64,000 nt of DNA from Eucalyptus grandis (GCF_016545825.1 NC_052614.1:27429669-27493668), one strand, 5' to 3'. Shown: positions 35,415 to 46,728, counted from the stretch's first letter. Translations and numbers: made by a program. Notes: a model not told the origin generated them from the sequence alone.

Positions 35415-37556
35415 ATGATGAGTTTTTTTTTTTTTTTAGAACTTGTAGAAGTTGCAGAGGATAATGTCATCATCAATAATGTTGATAAAGATTTTGAATT
35501 TAAAATTGGCATGAAATTTGCTAATGAGGACGAAGCTTATAATACATACAATGCATATGCAATTTGCAAAGGATTTGGAGTGCGAAAAGGACAAAAGGCA
35601 AACAATAGTAAAGGATTATTGCGAGCTTGCACATTTCTATGTAATTGTGAAGGATATTCTCCACCAATCTTACCTCATGAACAAAGAGATATATATAGGA
35701 CTATGAAAAGAAGTGGATGTAAAGCTTGCATTAAATTCAAAATTGAAGAGGGAGTTTGGGTAGTTGTCAAATTTGAGGATGTTCATAATCATCCTTTTGT
35801 TGATGATAAACAAAAGCACTTAATACGGTCATATCGGCATATAACGAATACTAATGGAAGTATTTTGACTTCTTTGGTTGGGGCTGGTGTGAGGGCTACA
35901 AAAGCATATTCGTATCTTAGTGGTGAAGCCGGAGGGCAAGAGAATGTTGGCTTTACACTACGGGATTGTCATAATTTTTTGCAATCAAAGAGAAGAGCCT
36001 TTATTACTGCAGGGGATTGTCAAAGTCTGATTAACCATTTTAATTGCTTACAATTGAATGGAAGCAATTTTTCTTATACATTTCAGTTGGATCAAGAGCA
36101 AAGATTGACTAATTTTTTTTGGTCCGATGGTATATCCAAGCTGGATTATGAAAGTTTTGGAGATGTTGTGGTATTTGATGCTACTTATCGTACAAATAAA
36201 TACAATATGATATGCGCACCTTTTGTTGGGTTGAATCATCATTGGAAAAATGTTCTATTTGGTTGTGCATTTTTATTGGATGAGACTATTGCTTCTTTTG
36301 TGTGGGCTTTGCAATCCTTTTTAGAGGCAATGGGTAATAAAGCACCCAAGACTATTTTCACTGATCAAGATCATGCGATGGCAAATGCCATTAGAACTGT
36401 TCTTCCCAACACTAGTCATCGTTTATGTGTATGGCATATTGGGAAAAATGCTACGCATCATATTGGACATCTTCTTGGAAAACCGGGCTTTCGTGATAAA
36501 TATTGGCACAAGATTTTATATAAGTGCGAGTCAGAATTTGAAATGGAAAACACTTGGAAAGCTATGTGTCATGAGTGGAAGCTTGAGGACAACAAGTGGT
36601 TGGATAATATATATCGCCTACGTCATAAATGGTGTCCTGCATTCGGCCGAGATACTTTTTCTGCGGGAATTAGATCCACTCAAAGAAGTGAAAGCACCAA
36701 TAATGTCTTTCAAGATATGGCATGTAAGACTATGACTTTGTCTGAATTTGTCAATCATTATGAGAAGCAAGCTGAAAAAATGCGCAACTCTGAAGTTATT
36801 GATGATTTTGAGTGTGCTCGAGGAATGCCGCGGATTATGGTTGAAAGTAGTGGAATATTGAAACATGCTGCACATGTCTACACGCATGTCATTTTTAGAA
36901 AATTTCAGGATGAGTGCTTGCATTCTTTGTCTGAACATGTTCTTAGATCAGAAATTGATGGGCCGTTACACACTTACATATTGGGAGCTGAAAATAGTGA
37001 AAGAAAGCATATTGTCCATTTTTGTTCGGGTGATTCAACCATTACATGTAGCTGCAAGTTATTTGAAATGCGAGGATGGTTGTGTAGGCATACTCTATGT
37101 ATCTTGACACATGTTGTAAATGTTACAAGCATTCCATCAAGATACATTTTGAAGAGGTGGACAAAAACTGCAAAACAAAGTAGTCATTGCAATGATGTTG
37201 GAGAAAGCTCTCGTGATGCGGGACAGTCAAAGACATTGCGCTTGAAGAGGTTAATGCAGTTGGCTTTTAGTGTTATGAACAATAGGGCAAATCATGATGT
37301 TATGGAGAATATTGCAACTACAACCTTGATGGATCTTCACTCTCGTATTGTGAACAAAATGCAATATCTCACATGTAAAGATGATGTTAATTCCTTGCTG
37401 GAAAATGATGAATCTGAATATGCAGCAAATTGTGGAATTCAAATACATGATCCTCTTCGGAGAAGGCCAAAAGGTATACCAAATACTCGGTTGAAGAGTA
37501 CTAATGAGAAGCGGAAGAGAAAGGAATCCTCATACACAGGAGGCACCTCAAAATAG
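35415..37556 (+). CDS. MULE/FAR1-type transposase
   Basis: An open frame of 713 codons. Residues about 30-130 form a FAR1-type WRKY-GCM1 zinc-binding domain (an FANEDEAYNTYNAYA stretch, then CNC, CKAC and HNHP). Residues about 250-430 are the MULE transposase core with an apparently complete catalytic triad: Asp255 (FDATYR), Asp317 (TDQD) and Glu426 (RSEST). A SWIM zinc finger follows (C545, C547, C557, H559), then a basic C-terminus. The first Met lies in the T-rich tract before a good acceptor (AG at 35438-35439), so the codons before about residue 9 are probably intron. True translation would start in an upstream exon or at Met33. Related host genes (FHY3/FAR1, FRS) are transcription factors derived from such transposases. 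Position between TIRs and the intact triad favour a transposase. No stop or frameshift is seen. Confidence 0.88.
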   Translation: MMSFFFFLELVEVAEDNVIINNVDKDFEFKIGMKFANEDEAYNTYNAYAICKGFGVRKGQKANNSKGLLRACTFLCNCEGYSPPILPHEQRDIYRTMKRSGCKACIKFKIEEGVWVVVKFEDVHNHPFVDDKQKHLIRSYRHITNTNGSILTSLVGAGVRATKAYSYLSGEAGGQENVGFTLRDCHNFLQSKRRAFITAGDCQSLINHFNCLQLNGSNFSYTFQLDQEQRLTNFFWSDGISKLDYESFGDVVVFDATYRTNKYNMICAPFVGLNHHWKNVLFGCAFLLDETIASFVWALQSFLEAMGNKAPKTIFTDQDHAMANAIRTVLPNTSHRLCVWHIGKNATHHIGHLLGKPGFRDKYWHKILYKCESEFEMENTWKAMCHEWKLEDNKWLDNIYRLRHKWCPAFGRDTFSAGIRSTQRSESTNNVFQDMACKTMTLSEFVNHYEKQAEKMRNSEVIDDFECARGMPRIMVESSGILKHAAHVYTHVIFRKFQDECLHSLSEHVLRSEIDGPLHTYILGAENSERKHIVHFCSGDSTITCSCKLFEMRGWLCRHTLCILTHVVNVTSIPSRYILKRWTKTAKQSSHCNDVGESSRDAGQSKTLRLKRLMQLAFSVMNNRANHDVMENIATTTLMDLHSRIVNKMQYLTCKDDVNSLLENDESEYAANCGIQIHDPLRRRPKGIPNTRLKSTNEKRKRKESSYTGGTSK

Positions 37557-38328
37557 GTGCGTGAGATGAGAAAAGCCTGTTCTTTCCTTTTTGTACCTCT
37601 AATGTGGTTGTATTTAAGTTGTACATGGCATGTTGTAAGAAGTACATCAATTTTTTTCTTTTTGTTTTTTTGACTAATCCTTATGGTTTGAAATTTGTCC
37701 TTTTTTTCCTCTTTTGCAGATGAAGACAGTAGTCTTTTTTGTTTGGCACATGAAGACAGCAGCCTTTTTTTTGTAGATGAAGACAGCAGTCGTTAATTGA
37801 TGGTGTTTTATGACATCAACAAAGAGCAGAAGTTAATTGATGCTCAGCTGATTGAATTCCTCTGTCTTGATTTTAGGTCACAACTTGTCAATATAGGATA
37901 AAGCATAGTGTGATATTGTCCTGTGTACTGGAGTTCCTATGCCATGTCTCCATCTAGTGGCTGTTGGAGGAAACGCTTAGTAGTTACTAGTTGGACAATT
38001 ATTTCAACAAATTGGTGGCTTTTGGTAATCACTTGAGTTCAGTGGATTCTGATTGTGGTCAACCTTCAACTTGGAAGTTGATCAGCCAGTCACTATACTG
38101 TATCACATCTACTTTTAATGAACCTTTTTGAATGGCTGTGGTAGCTTCTTGACTACACTGGTTATTAGTGTATAAAACTTACCATATCATCTTCACTACA
38201 TTTGGTTGAGCGTGCAAATGCATTAAGTTACATATCTGTGGACTTGATTTTATGAGTGTTAGAATCGCCAACATTATTCTTAACTCTTTATTGTGGCTTT
38301 AGCTTTGCTTCAACTTTACATTGAATAG
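37557..38328. other. Post-transposase segment with ATGAAGACAG triplication
   Basis: Three copies of ATGAAGACAGYAG, each near a T-rich run, lie at about 37719, 37750 and 37777 (period about 30). They may be part of the transposase 3' UTR. The remainder up to 38328 has no recognisable coding sequence. Confidence 0.5.
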
Positions 38329-38407
38329 GGCGTAGGATTTTGCTGCACTTTGAAGCAGTGGATTCTGCCTTCTGTGCATGGATTAATGGAGTCTTCGTGG
38401 GGTATAG
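38329..38407 (+). pseudogene. GH2 beta-galactosidase-like exon A (captured)
   Basis: A 79-nt exon between a TTGAATAG acceptor and a TATAG|GTAATT donor reads RILLHFEAVDSAFCAWING.., ending VGY. This is the N-terminal sugar-binding domain of the plant LacZ-type glycoside hydrolase family 2 beta-galactosidase. Its phase joins exactly to the next exon at 39695. No lesion is seen in the exon, but the gene is only a two-exon fragment. Confidence 0.75.
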
Positions 38408-39647
38408 GTAATTTTTTCTCCACTCTTCGTTATAGTTATTTGATCCTTTGACCATAAGTATATTCTATCAGAAAAAAAAAATTGCGACATTTGGTGAGTA
38501 TTCTTCTTTGCATTGAACTCTGGGAATTATTGCCTATTCATCTAATGAAGGCATAGTTTCAATTTAAACATTACAGCAGAGATAAATATAACTTAAACAC
38601 TTTCTGCCTCAGGTGGGTTTGCTCCTGACTGAGCCTGAAGTGTGAATTAACATTCAATGTGAGGCATAGGGGGATGTAGGGACTTGAAACATTGGACCTG
38701 TCCCTTTGATACCAAGTTGGGTTTTTTAATCCATGCTGACGCTTAAGGCCCATTTGGTTTCAGAAAAGATATTTTGATTTTCCTCTTCATAGAAAATAAA
38801 ACAGAAAAAGTAATTGTTTTCATCTCTTTTTTCCCCTTGACAACATGTTTAATAAGTAAAAATGAGAATCCTTTTTAAGAATACTCTTCAAAATGTTGTT
38901 GGTTGTGTATTAGGGTCTGTTTCGTTCTTAGATAATTAAATCAGAAATTCCAGAAAGTTTCCTGTTAATCTAATCAGGCCTTAGGTTGGTAGAAAATGGT
39001 TTTGACACTTACAAACTTCTATGTCATGCTCTAGAACAATGGATGATAGTATCATGCAATGCCTCCTTATTCACTTAATTCTTTCATTCTTGCTTTGCTT
39101 GCACTTTGGTGGTACATCAGTTTGGCATTTCCTGTTGCATTGACATTTAACTGTATTATCAATAGATATCAGATAGTCTGGAAAATATTTTCATGGAGAA
39201 TGTCTTCATTTACTTAATTGTTATTATGGCCCAAGTAGAAAAATTTCTATGGCCTTGTCTTTGAGAGAATAAATAGAAGGTCGAATAATGCACTTACCTC
39301 ATTGTTTGATGTCATTGGTGATATTTTATTCTGGATTTTGGCTGGCCAGAGCTTGTTTTGCTCTGAGTCATTGCCATTGTTTTTTGTTTGAAAGAAATTT
39401 GGGACTAATATTTATCCTCTTACTGTTTACTAGATTGTACCTTTTTTTCTCTCAAATTAAATGAGGTATGTGAAAGGGACATTCCTGTTGTGCCACACTT
39501 GCTAAGAAAGGATGAGAGATAGAAATTAGTTATAAGAAGAATCCTGATGCCGTGAACTTGTTGAGAAAGCAAGTTTCAGTTAACTGTTATTATGGATAAC
39601 ATCCCTGCTGGGTTCTTGAACAGGAAAAATACTGATGGAAACAGTGA

Positions 39648-39938
<291 letters not shown>

Positions 39939-40554
39939 TGAACTGTTAATGATAGTGGTGCTTTAGGGAACATAAATGAATTTGTAATCTGGATATGTGG
40001 CTTGCATATATGAGTTATTATTTCATAAAGTTTTTAAGCTAAGCTTCTTTTCTTCTCTTATTAAGCATTTAAATTTTCATAAAGTTTTTAAGCTAAGCTT
40101 CCCATAGTTTATACTTGATCCATGCTCAACTTTGCCCATTAGAGAGCATATTTGTAACAACTATTTGTTGCATTTCTTCACTAGGCAGATTAAGGTTTTT
40201 CTTTGCCCAATTTGGATGTGCGATCACAACCGGATTCTTTCCTACACAAGATAAGAATCCTTACTTTACTCTCGTTCACTTTAGGAAGTTTGTGCCATTT
40301 TTTTGGATCTACTGATGTGAACTAATCTCTCTGTGAAACCAGAATCATGAATCACTAGACACCGAGTCCAATTCGTGGTTCACGGGGTCGTACGGCTATA
40401 TTACTCTAGGTATTTTGATATTGCTACTTCCTAGGTCTTTGCTGTTTTGTTCCAATCTAAATGTTTATTATTCCTAATATATGGAAAAATAGTACAGGTT
40501 CTTCTTACTTGTTGCTTTGCTTTCTCTCAAAGTATGTATATTCCTTGAAGGCAG

Positions 40555-40781
40555 CTAAGAAAGGTGATGTTTACAGGATGGAGCTTGTCAGCGGGAAAAT
40601 GCCGACAAATGCATCCTTTAGTTTGGATATTGACATGGTCAAATTGGTGGAGACACATATTGAGATGCAAGGTTTGGCTTGGGAAGAGTTGATAGACCCT
40701 GCGTTGAGCTTGCTCTTGGCTAGGGAAGAGAATGCAGCTTTTCAAGTGCTCGAAATTGCACTGCAACTGCCCCACAAGTGA
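40555..40781 (+). pseudogene. Unrecognised exon-like fragment with own stop
   Basis: An open stretch of about 75 codons begins after a GAAGGCAG acceptor-like site and ends at TGA 40779-40781. It encodes a well-composed segment (YRMELVSGKMPTNASF, then VETHIEMQGLAWEELIDP, then LLLAREENAAFQVLEIALQL) that looks like real protein rather than chance. I do not recognise the family. It resembles a last exon from a different gene than the GH2 exons. No Met or upstream exon is evident. Confidence 0.45.
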
Positions 40782-40958
40782 GGCCATCATCCTGGCAGGC
40801 ATGCGATCTCCTTTTCCATGTATTCAACAATAGGATGATGGATAACCTTGTCTGTATTTCCTGATGGTTGAATGAGTAGAAATCTGGCTAGAGTGATGTA
40901 TGTGGTTATGTCTACCAAGATTCAGTTAGCTATGATGTGGTCTGCATAAGCTGCCTTG

Positions 40959-40991
<33 letters not shown>

Positions 40992-42780
40992 CAGATTTCT
41001 GCTGTCTAATTGCAATCATGGCCGTTATCATGGCCGTTTGCTGTAAGATTGCCTCAAATATGAAAGTCGTTTTTGAGTATGAAGTTTGGTGTCATTCATG
41101 TTTGCAAAAGTTCTATTGGAGAATAATTGGTATGATAGCTCCTGAAGAAAATATTTACACTTTACGGCTCAGTTGCCAAAGATTGAAATTCGCAGATCTT
41201 ATAGCAATTTGGGTGCACTGTGGAGAGTCTCCTCCAAGGAAATTAATGGGTATACATTGATTGATTGGCAACGAGCATTTACATTGTAGTCCCCGAGTAT
41301 GACTCAGAAATACAAAGCTGGAGCACTACAGAATTTATTTGCAAATTTTCAAAATTGACTCATTTTTGGCTGCTTGACTACTGATGTATCTCTGCTTTTG
41401 AAAGTGCCAAATATATACTTGAAACACCAAGTATCCCTGTGTTCTATGAAGACATCACGTTCTTTTCAAAAGTATCGCTCTTTAGATTCTAAGTTCTCAC
41501 TTTTTACATTCAAAATCAACCGAATCGCTCAAACCTTAAATAAGATTGTAAATTGCATCCCCAAGGACAACTTGATATTTCCTATACGGCATTTTTATTA
41601 AGAGGTGCATGAAGGATATGTGTAAAAATAAAGGGGTGTAAGTGGTCATTGGGTTAGAAGTAAAATACATTTGGTACTTGCATAATATTATCCAGGTAAA
41701 ATTTAGAGACTTCTCCAAGCTCCATGTCTCTGCAGAGAGCAAGTACATTCTACGAGTACATGAAAATCCAGATATGTAGTGTGACGCATGAAAGTTATCA
41801 AGTAGCCATATATTTTCGCAAGAACAAGAACTTGTCATACATGATGCAGAGAAACTTCCATGAGCTAAAAGCAAGAACAATGGTCAAGCAAAAATCTAGA
41901 ACTAGAGCTATAAGCCACAATATGTGATGACATAAAAGGCTGCAACCATATCTCATGGTCTTTTGGAATTGTTCAGTAGTTGCAATGATTGTAACATTCC
42001 AGCATATTGAATGCCTGAAAAGGCTGTAATTTCCTTATTTGGTGTGGACACCACCTCACTCTTTGAAAAACAGTGTGATCGTTTGGGCATAGCTCAAGCT
42101 TTTATATTCTCTCTCGGGGCATTAGTTGAGACTTCACCACTAGTTGGCCTGCAAGACACCATCAACTTGTCATTGCGCAAAGAAAAGTCAAGTGCTAAAG
42201 TCTACGAGAATTAAATGAGAAAGAACTATTCCATAATTGGTGACGGATTGGAACAGAACTATCATTTTATGCGATTTAGTAATCCAGGTAGATGAAACGG
42301 TCATTTTATGTTTAGCACACAAATGAAAGAAAGTTTGCACTTACTTTCTCTAACTATGTTCTTCGGATATTTAAGAATACATTAAATGATATCCACAAAC
42401 GAGTAAACAGACAAGCATCCAAATGCTGCTACAGGATACAAAGAAGGCTTAGGACGAGAAACTTTTCACTTCATCGTTTTCTTTCCACATACTCGAGTAA
42501 TCAATGCCTTGGACAATCTTGGAAAAGTTAGCCATTTCAGTATCCCGAAGATCCAAACAGATGGATGTACAACATATGTCTCTTCAATGAATTGCAAGAC
42601 AAGGATTTGTATGACCAGTACTCCAAACCTTGTAAATAAAATTAGAGGTAGAAGAATCCTGTTTGTGCGTCCATTAGGCAATGATCCAAGAAAAAACTCA
42701 CCCATAAAGAGAAAACAAGTGAATAAAACAAGTTAATGACAAAAGAAACAGTAAAATTAGAAAGGCAAGTTTGCACTTAC
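40782..42780. other. MULE interior without recognised gene
   Basis: A T-tract of about 27 bases lies at 40961-40987. Open frames are under 115 codons with no domain I recognise. It may hold introns or unrecognised pieces of captured genes. Confidence 0.35.
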
Positions 42781-42902
42781 AATCCACTAAGAATCTTGAT
42801 GGTATCATAGAACCACTGCAGAGTTACAACAGGTCCAATGAGTATAATTCTAATGGGAAGGCTCCTCATAAACAGATTCGCAACCCCGATATTCCTGATT
42901 GC
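42781..42902 (-). pseudogene. Mitochondrial phosphate carrier 1-like exon (C-terminal)
   Basis: Reads AIRNIGVANLFMRSLPIRI and VVTLQWFYDTIKILSGL on the minus strand, matching the last transmembrane region of the plant mitochondrial phosphate carrier (MPT1/PHT3;3 type, SLC25 family). Borders are a CGCCACAG acceptor and an ATT|GTAAGT donor. One residue of the usual QWFFYD is missing. The fragment follows the exon at 43197-42982 in phase. Confidence 0.78.
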
Positions 42903-42981
42903 CTGTGGCGAAATTGGAACTTACAGATCAGATCGAACTTTTCTGAGACAGCAGGGTAAATAATTGCTTGCAAACATATAC

Positions 42982-43197
42982 CGGCATGAGACTGTCAGCT
43001 TTTTGGTTGTTGATGAAAGCAACAATATTGTTGGCAGGATTTGATATGAAGCTACCAACAGATCCAGCAGCATATCCAGCTAAGCATGTTACCCCGAGTT
43101 GTTAAAATTTTGAGCAATCCTCCTTTCTTCTTCTAATAACACCATAAAGGAAATCCACTGAATGCTCAAATGTCGAGAACATCACCATTGAAACTGC
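42982..43197 (-). pseudogene. Mitochondrial phosphate carrier 1-like exon, nonsense-broken
   Basis: The minus strand reads VSMVMFSTFEHSVDFLY, RRRKEDCSKF, a TAA stop at 43104-43102, then QLGVTCLAGYAAGSVGSFISNP and ADSLM. Apart from the stop this closely follows plant mitochondrial phosphate carrier 1. The stop falls where the family has SKAQQLG/SKSQQLG. Acceptor TACCTAG and donor CCG|GTATAT are intact. The N-terminal carrier repeats are absent. Confidence 0.82.
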
Positions 43198-43199
43198 CT

Positions 43200-43995
43200 A
43201 GGTACAAAATTAAGAGAGGATCAAAATGCAATAATACCAGGTTTCTCGCACACAATGGTTCAACAACTTGGTGTGAGTTTCCATACTTTATTGTAACATA
43301 ATATGGACTATACACATTCTATCAGTAAAAGATGCAAGCATAACATGAGGACAAACCAACCACCTATAGACCAGCTCTCCCACCTAACAAAGTTGGGGAG
43401 TAAGTTTTTAATGTCACTTAGAAAGATAATGGTCTGCTCTCCCATAGAACAGCATTGAATAAGCAACCGTATATGCCGAAAGTTTCCTGCATCCACATAT
43501 CAATAACTAAATCCTTCAAAATAACATGATTATGCCCCAAAAGTTTCTTGTGCCCACATATTAAATGGGCACGCAGCTGGTGCTGCGTGCTTCCTTGGCG
43601 CAGCTTCAATACCTGCATTACCATCAGCTCCATAAATCAGCAAATACACCAAAAGAATTCCATCACCAAGCGCAAAAAATAACATTAACTCCAAAGACAA
43701 TCGAATAAGTAAGAGCAAAACTCATTACCTTCTCTGAAATCGCTCTAGAACCTGCGAGGTTGAGTTTTTCTTCAACAACTCTGCTGGTTGTTGTCCAGAG
43801 ACGAAAAAATTTTACTCCTTCAGAGTTGAAATGTTGTCCATCTTTATCTGTTCTATGGAGCCCACATGGTTAGCACAATATATATAACTATAGAACTTGT
43901 TGACAGGAGCATGCACTACATTCTAATGACAGAATTCCCAACCAAAATTCGAGCTATTTATCCTTAAGAAAGAAAATTGGAAAAAAATGAGTTGT
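43200..43995. other. Interval between two captured genes
   Basis: No confidently recognised exon. A short GT-bordered stretch near 43730-43800 (..ISEK on the minus strand) could be an exon but I cannot assign it. The junction between carrier-derived and EMB2004-like DNA lies in here. Confidence 0.35.
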
Positions 43996-43999
43996 TTAC

Positions 44000-44069
44000 C
44001 CTCAATGACTTGTTTCCCTCCAACCCTTTAGCCAAAGCATTGGCCCCTCGTGCACCACCATAGCTGTTG
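44000..44069 (-). pseudogene. EMB2004/NLRC3-like LRR exon (captured)
   Basis: A 70-nt exon bounded by TATTTTCAG and AGG|GTAAAC reads NSYGGARGANALAKGLEGNKSLR. This is a repeat of the RNI-type (ribonuclease-inhibitor-like) LRR protein known in Arabidopsis as EMB2004 (At1g10510). The frame is open. Only isolated exons of the gene are present. Confidence 0.72.
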
Positions 44070-44219
44070 CTGAAAATACATCATCCATCAAAATCTTCAA
44101 TGAAGCAAAACAAAAGCACGCCACTAGGAGCATATCAAACCTGTCACTATTTGGAAGGCTTAAACTTCATCCAAACTTCAGTGCTTGGTAAACATGTTGC
44201 AGTCGAGACTTTTCAGTAC

Positions 44220-44274
44220 TTTTCAGTAGGAGCTTCTGGATAGCAGTATTATTCACCAATACATCGCACAGACT
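44220..44274 (-). pseudogene. EMB2004/NLRC3-like LRR exon piece
   Basis: After a TTGATAG acceptor-like site the minus strand reads SLCDVLVNNTAIQKLLLK, which fits the RNI repeat a little upstream of the GANALAKGLEGN repeat in EMB2004-like proteins. Beyond it the sequence diverges and the expected repeats are missing. Confidence 0.6.
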
Positions 44275-44715
44275 CTATCAACAAGAACATGTCACTAAAG
44301 AGCTGCTTCGAAAACAAGAAATTTCAAATCATAAGAGGCAAAGAAACACATGTACTAGAGCGCCAATGTGAACAATTGTGTTGTTATTTGCAAAAATAAG
44401 CGATAATCGAGTAATGAAAACACTAAAATTGATCCATCAGGCATGGTTTAACATTAACACACCAAAGTCGATAAATCTCATCAGAACATCTGAAAGATAT
44501 ACTGGTGGCTTGCTCAAATTACACTATTGTAACCCAAACTCTCTGCCAGAAAAAATAATCCTTAAACAACCTCTTGACAATAGAAGGTGCAATGCCAAAC
44601 CATAAACAACCACGTTCTAATCGGTTCCAATTAGGAAAAGCTTCTCATCATAGTCAATAATCACCCCTACTCTCTTCCTCACAGCAAATCAACAATAACG
44701 TTAAAACTTTCATAC

Positions 44716-45072
44716 CAAAAGTCACGGCCACAAATACTCCGGCGGGAACGGCAAAGGACGCGACCTGCTTCACAGGAGCCACAACGGCCAGCAAAGAACT
44801 CTTCCCCTCGGCCTCCCGATATGCTCTCCGACTCTGGCTGGAATTAGAAGCCAAAGCAGCCATTATCACCAAGCCTCCATACCTGAAAAACCTCTGTTTA
44901 TTCTGCGACGGAGGCCCTGTCCGTGCACGCAAAGCGCCTCGCGCGCAGTAGCCGGAGCACAGCACGCTAAAGAATTCGAGCTCCGGTCCACGGCTCCGAC
45001 CCGCAGGGTTAACTGCAATGCCGAAGAAAAATGAATCCGATAGGCGAGAGAGATGGAGGAAGTGGAGGCCAT
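44716..45072 (-). pseudogene. EMB2004-like first exon, frameshifted
   Basis: ATG at 45072 opens a Ser/Ala/Leu-rich, transit-peptide-like N-terminus. Near 44900-44912 the reading shifts to another frame, which continues MAALASNSSQSRRAYREAE and VASFAVPAGVFVAVTF. This resembles the membrane-anchor region of EMB2004-like proteins, with a TTTTG|GTATGA donor. The shift leaves no intact product. Position 5' of the LRR exons on the same strand supports a common source. Confidence 0.62.
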
Positions 45073-45954
45073 GGACGTGTAGCACGATTTACATGTGCAT
45101 CGAAGAAGTGCCCATCTTCATCTGCGTCGATAAGTCGAGGGGTGTTTCTGAATTTTCCATGGATTTCTTCAATGATAGAGTCAAGGTCAGAGCCTCGTGT
45201 AATGGCTTGCTCTGTTGCTCAGCTTCAATGGGTGTGTGAAGTTTCCTAGTTTTCTTGAACCTGGATTGGAAAAGAACCAGAGAACAGCCGTACACACGAG
45301 CAAGACCAGAGATAGCGAGCTTGTTGCGCGTTTTCTCCTTCCTCATCATTTCTGTCGCTGGGTCACACGCGGGCAGCCCCAAGACGCTCTTGTTGATGTT
45401 CTGACGGCTGGAAATGGCAAGATGCTGCAGAGAGGGGGCACAGAAGAGCGGCGGGCTAGACGCCACCAGGTTTCCAAGAGATCAGCGCGAGCGCGGATGG
45501 GAGAGAGGAGTGAGCTGACGAATTGTAGCCGCCGATGAGACTCCGGAGGTGACGGCGGAGGCAAAGGGCGCTCGGGATCCAGCAGCTGCGACCCAGCGGG
45601 GGTCTTCAAGGAGGCGACGTGCCAGACACAGATCTGACCAGCACCTGCGACCGACGGGGGCTTTGGGGAAGGGGAAGGGGCATGGCGAGGCGGAGGTGGA
45701 GGTGGAGGCAGTCGGGCGTGCCGGAGAAGGAGAGAGCGTGCCGGAGAAGGAGAGAGAAGGTATCTGCGTTTCCTCTTCTCGACTCGAGAAAGGAGGAGGC
45801 AAAAAGCGCTCGAAAATTGAAAAGAAGAGAGAGGTTTTTGAGCGGCAACAGTATTAATTAATGCTTCTGCCGAGTCTCTTTTCTGCCGCAGCAGAGGAGA
45901 GAGAAAAATAAATCCTCTGACTTTTTGATTTCTTTATTTTTCAGCCGGTCTAAG
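45073..45954. other. GC-rich right subterminal region of the MULE
   Basis: Possibly the promoter side of the captured EMB2004-like gene. Open frames on both strands reach 125 codons but overlap in several frames and look compositional. A CGTGCCGGAGAAGGAGAGAG unit is directly repeated at about 45717-45758. Confidence 0.4.
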
Positions 45955-46053
45955 TCTTATGACACGTGTCGACCTGTTAGTGGAGCCATCTAGACTTGCG
46001 CGCGCCACCTAGGACAATGACGTGGTGATTAGCAACCACTGAATATTTTCTCC
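45955..46053 (-). repeat. Right terminal inverted repeat of the large MULE
   Basis: The reverse complement begins GGAGAAAATATTCAGTGGTT, identical to the left end, and continues with CCACGTCA and GACACGTGTCAT. The middle third has diverged. Confidence 0.75.
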
Positions 46054-46215
46054 TTTTTTCGTGTGAACCATTAATCTCACCTTTCTTGTTTTAAAATAAA
46101 TATATATTACTCTCAATTTTCCTTTCCCTCTCAAACCTCACGTAAAGCTCCAAGAATCTGCTTCGGATATTCTTCGATCGTTGACCGAGCAATCCTAGCT
46201 AGGTTGGGTCTGATC
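46054..46215. repeat. TNL upstream flank relic (distal part)
   Basis: GTGAACCATTAATCTCACC, CTTGTTTTAAAATAAA and CCTCACGTAAAGCTCC match 28880-29010 and 63765-63880. The match begins directly at the end of the MULE, so a TNL-flank unit once lay here. Confidence 0.8.
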
Positions 46216-46234
46216 TTTTCCTCTTTTTTTAAGA

Positions 46235-46465
46235 TTTCGTTTGTTTCACAAAAATAAATAAATTTTAAAATATTTTTATAAAAATCTTCACTCATATCAC
46301 TTAAAATAATTGATCAATCAAAAATATTTTCATTATCGATAATTATTTATAACTTAACAGTTATGTGAATGATAAAAAAAATTATTAATTCATTTTTGTA
46401 AATGATATAAGTAATTATTTTTGAATAAATATTTTAAATTATTCATTTTTTGTGAAATAAATGGA
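46235..46465. mobile_element. MITE (hAT-like termini), about 230 bp
   Basis: The left end TTCGTTTGTTTCACAAAAATA is mirrored on the right by ..TTTTTTGTGAAATAAATGGA, with about 35-40 bases of imperfect inverted repeat. It is AT-rich without coding sequence. A clear target duplication was not found. Confidence 0.6.
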
Positions 46466-46728
46466 GTTTAATTTCATTATTTTTTGTTTCCTGCAATGTG
46501 CAAGACTATGATAATTTTTCTTCTTTTCTTCAATCTTGCCATGGCATGGTTGCGAAGACAATCTTGCAATGTTCTATGAAATTGTTTTATAAAGATATTG
46601 TCTTTCTCCCTAAATTTACTCTAATCAATTTAATTATTCCACCTTGGCACATCTTCCATTTATAAATTTCGGCCACATACTATAGGCTTGGCCAAAATTT
46701 GAATAATGTATGAAAAATGAAATTAACG

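Noticed and set aside
37717..37792. Three ATGAAGACAG repeats, considered as a CRISPR-like or regulatory array
   Set aside because: Only three short units, diverged spacing, eukaryotic context; more likely slippage in a 3' UTR.
42466..42705. Minus-strand open frame of 79 codons downstream of the carrier exons
   Set aside because: It does not match the expected C-terminus of the phosphate carrier and has no domain; left unassigned.
45018..45861. Overlapping plus and minus frames of 70-125 codons near the right end of the MULE
   Set aside because: Mutually overlapping and without domains; only the EMB2004-like exon at 44716-45072 has supporting similarity.
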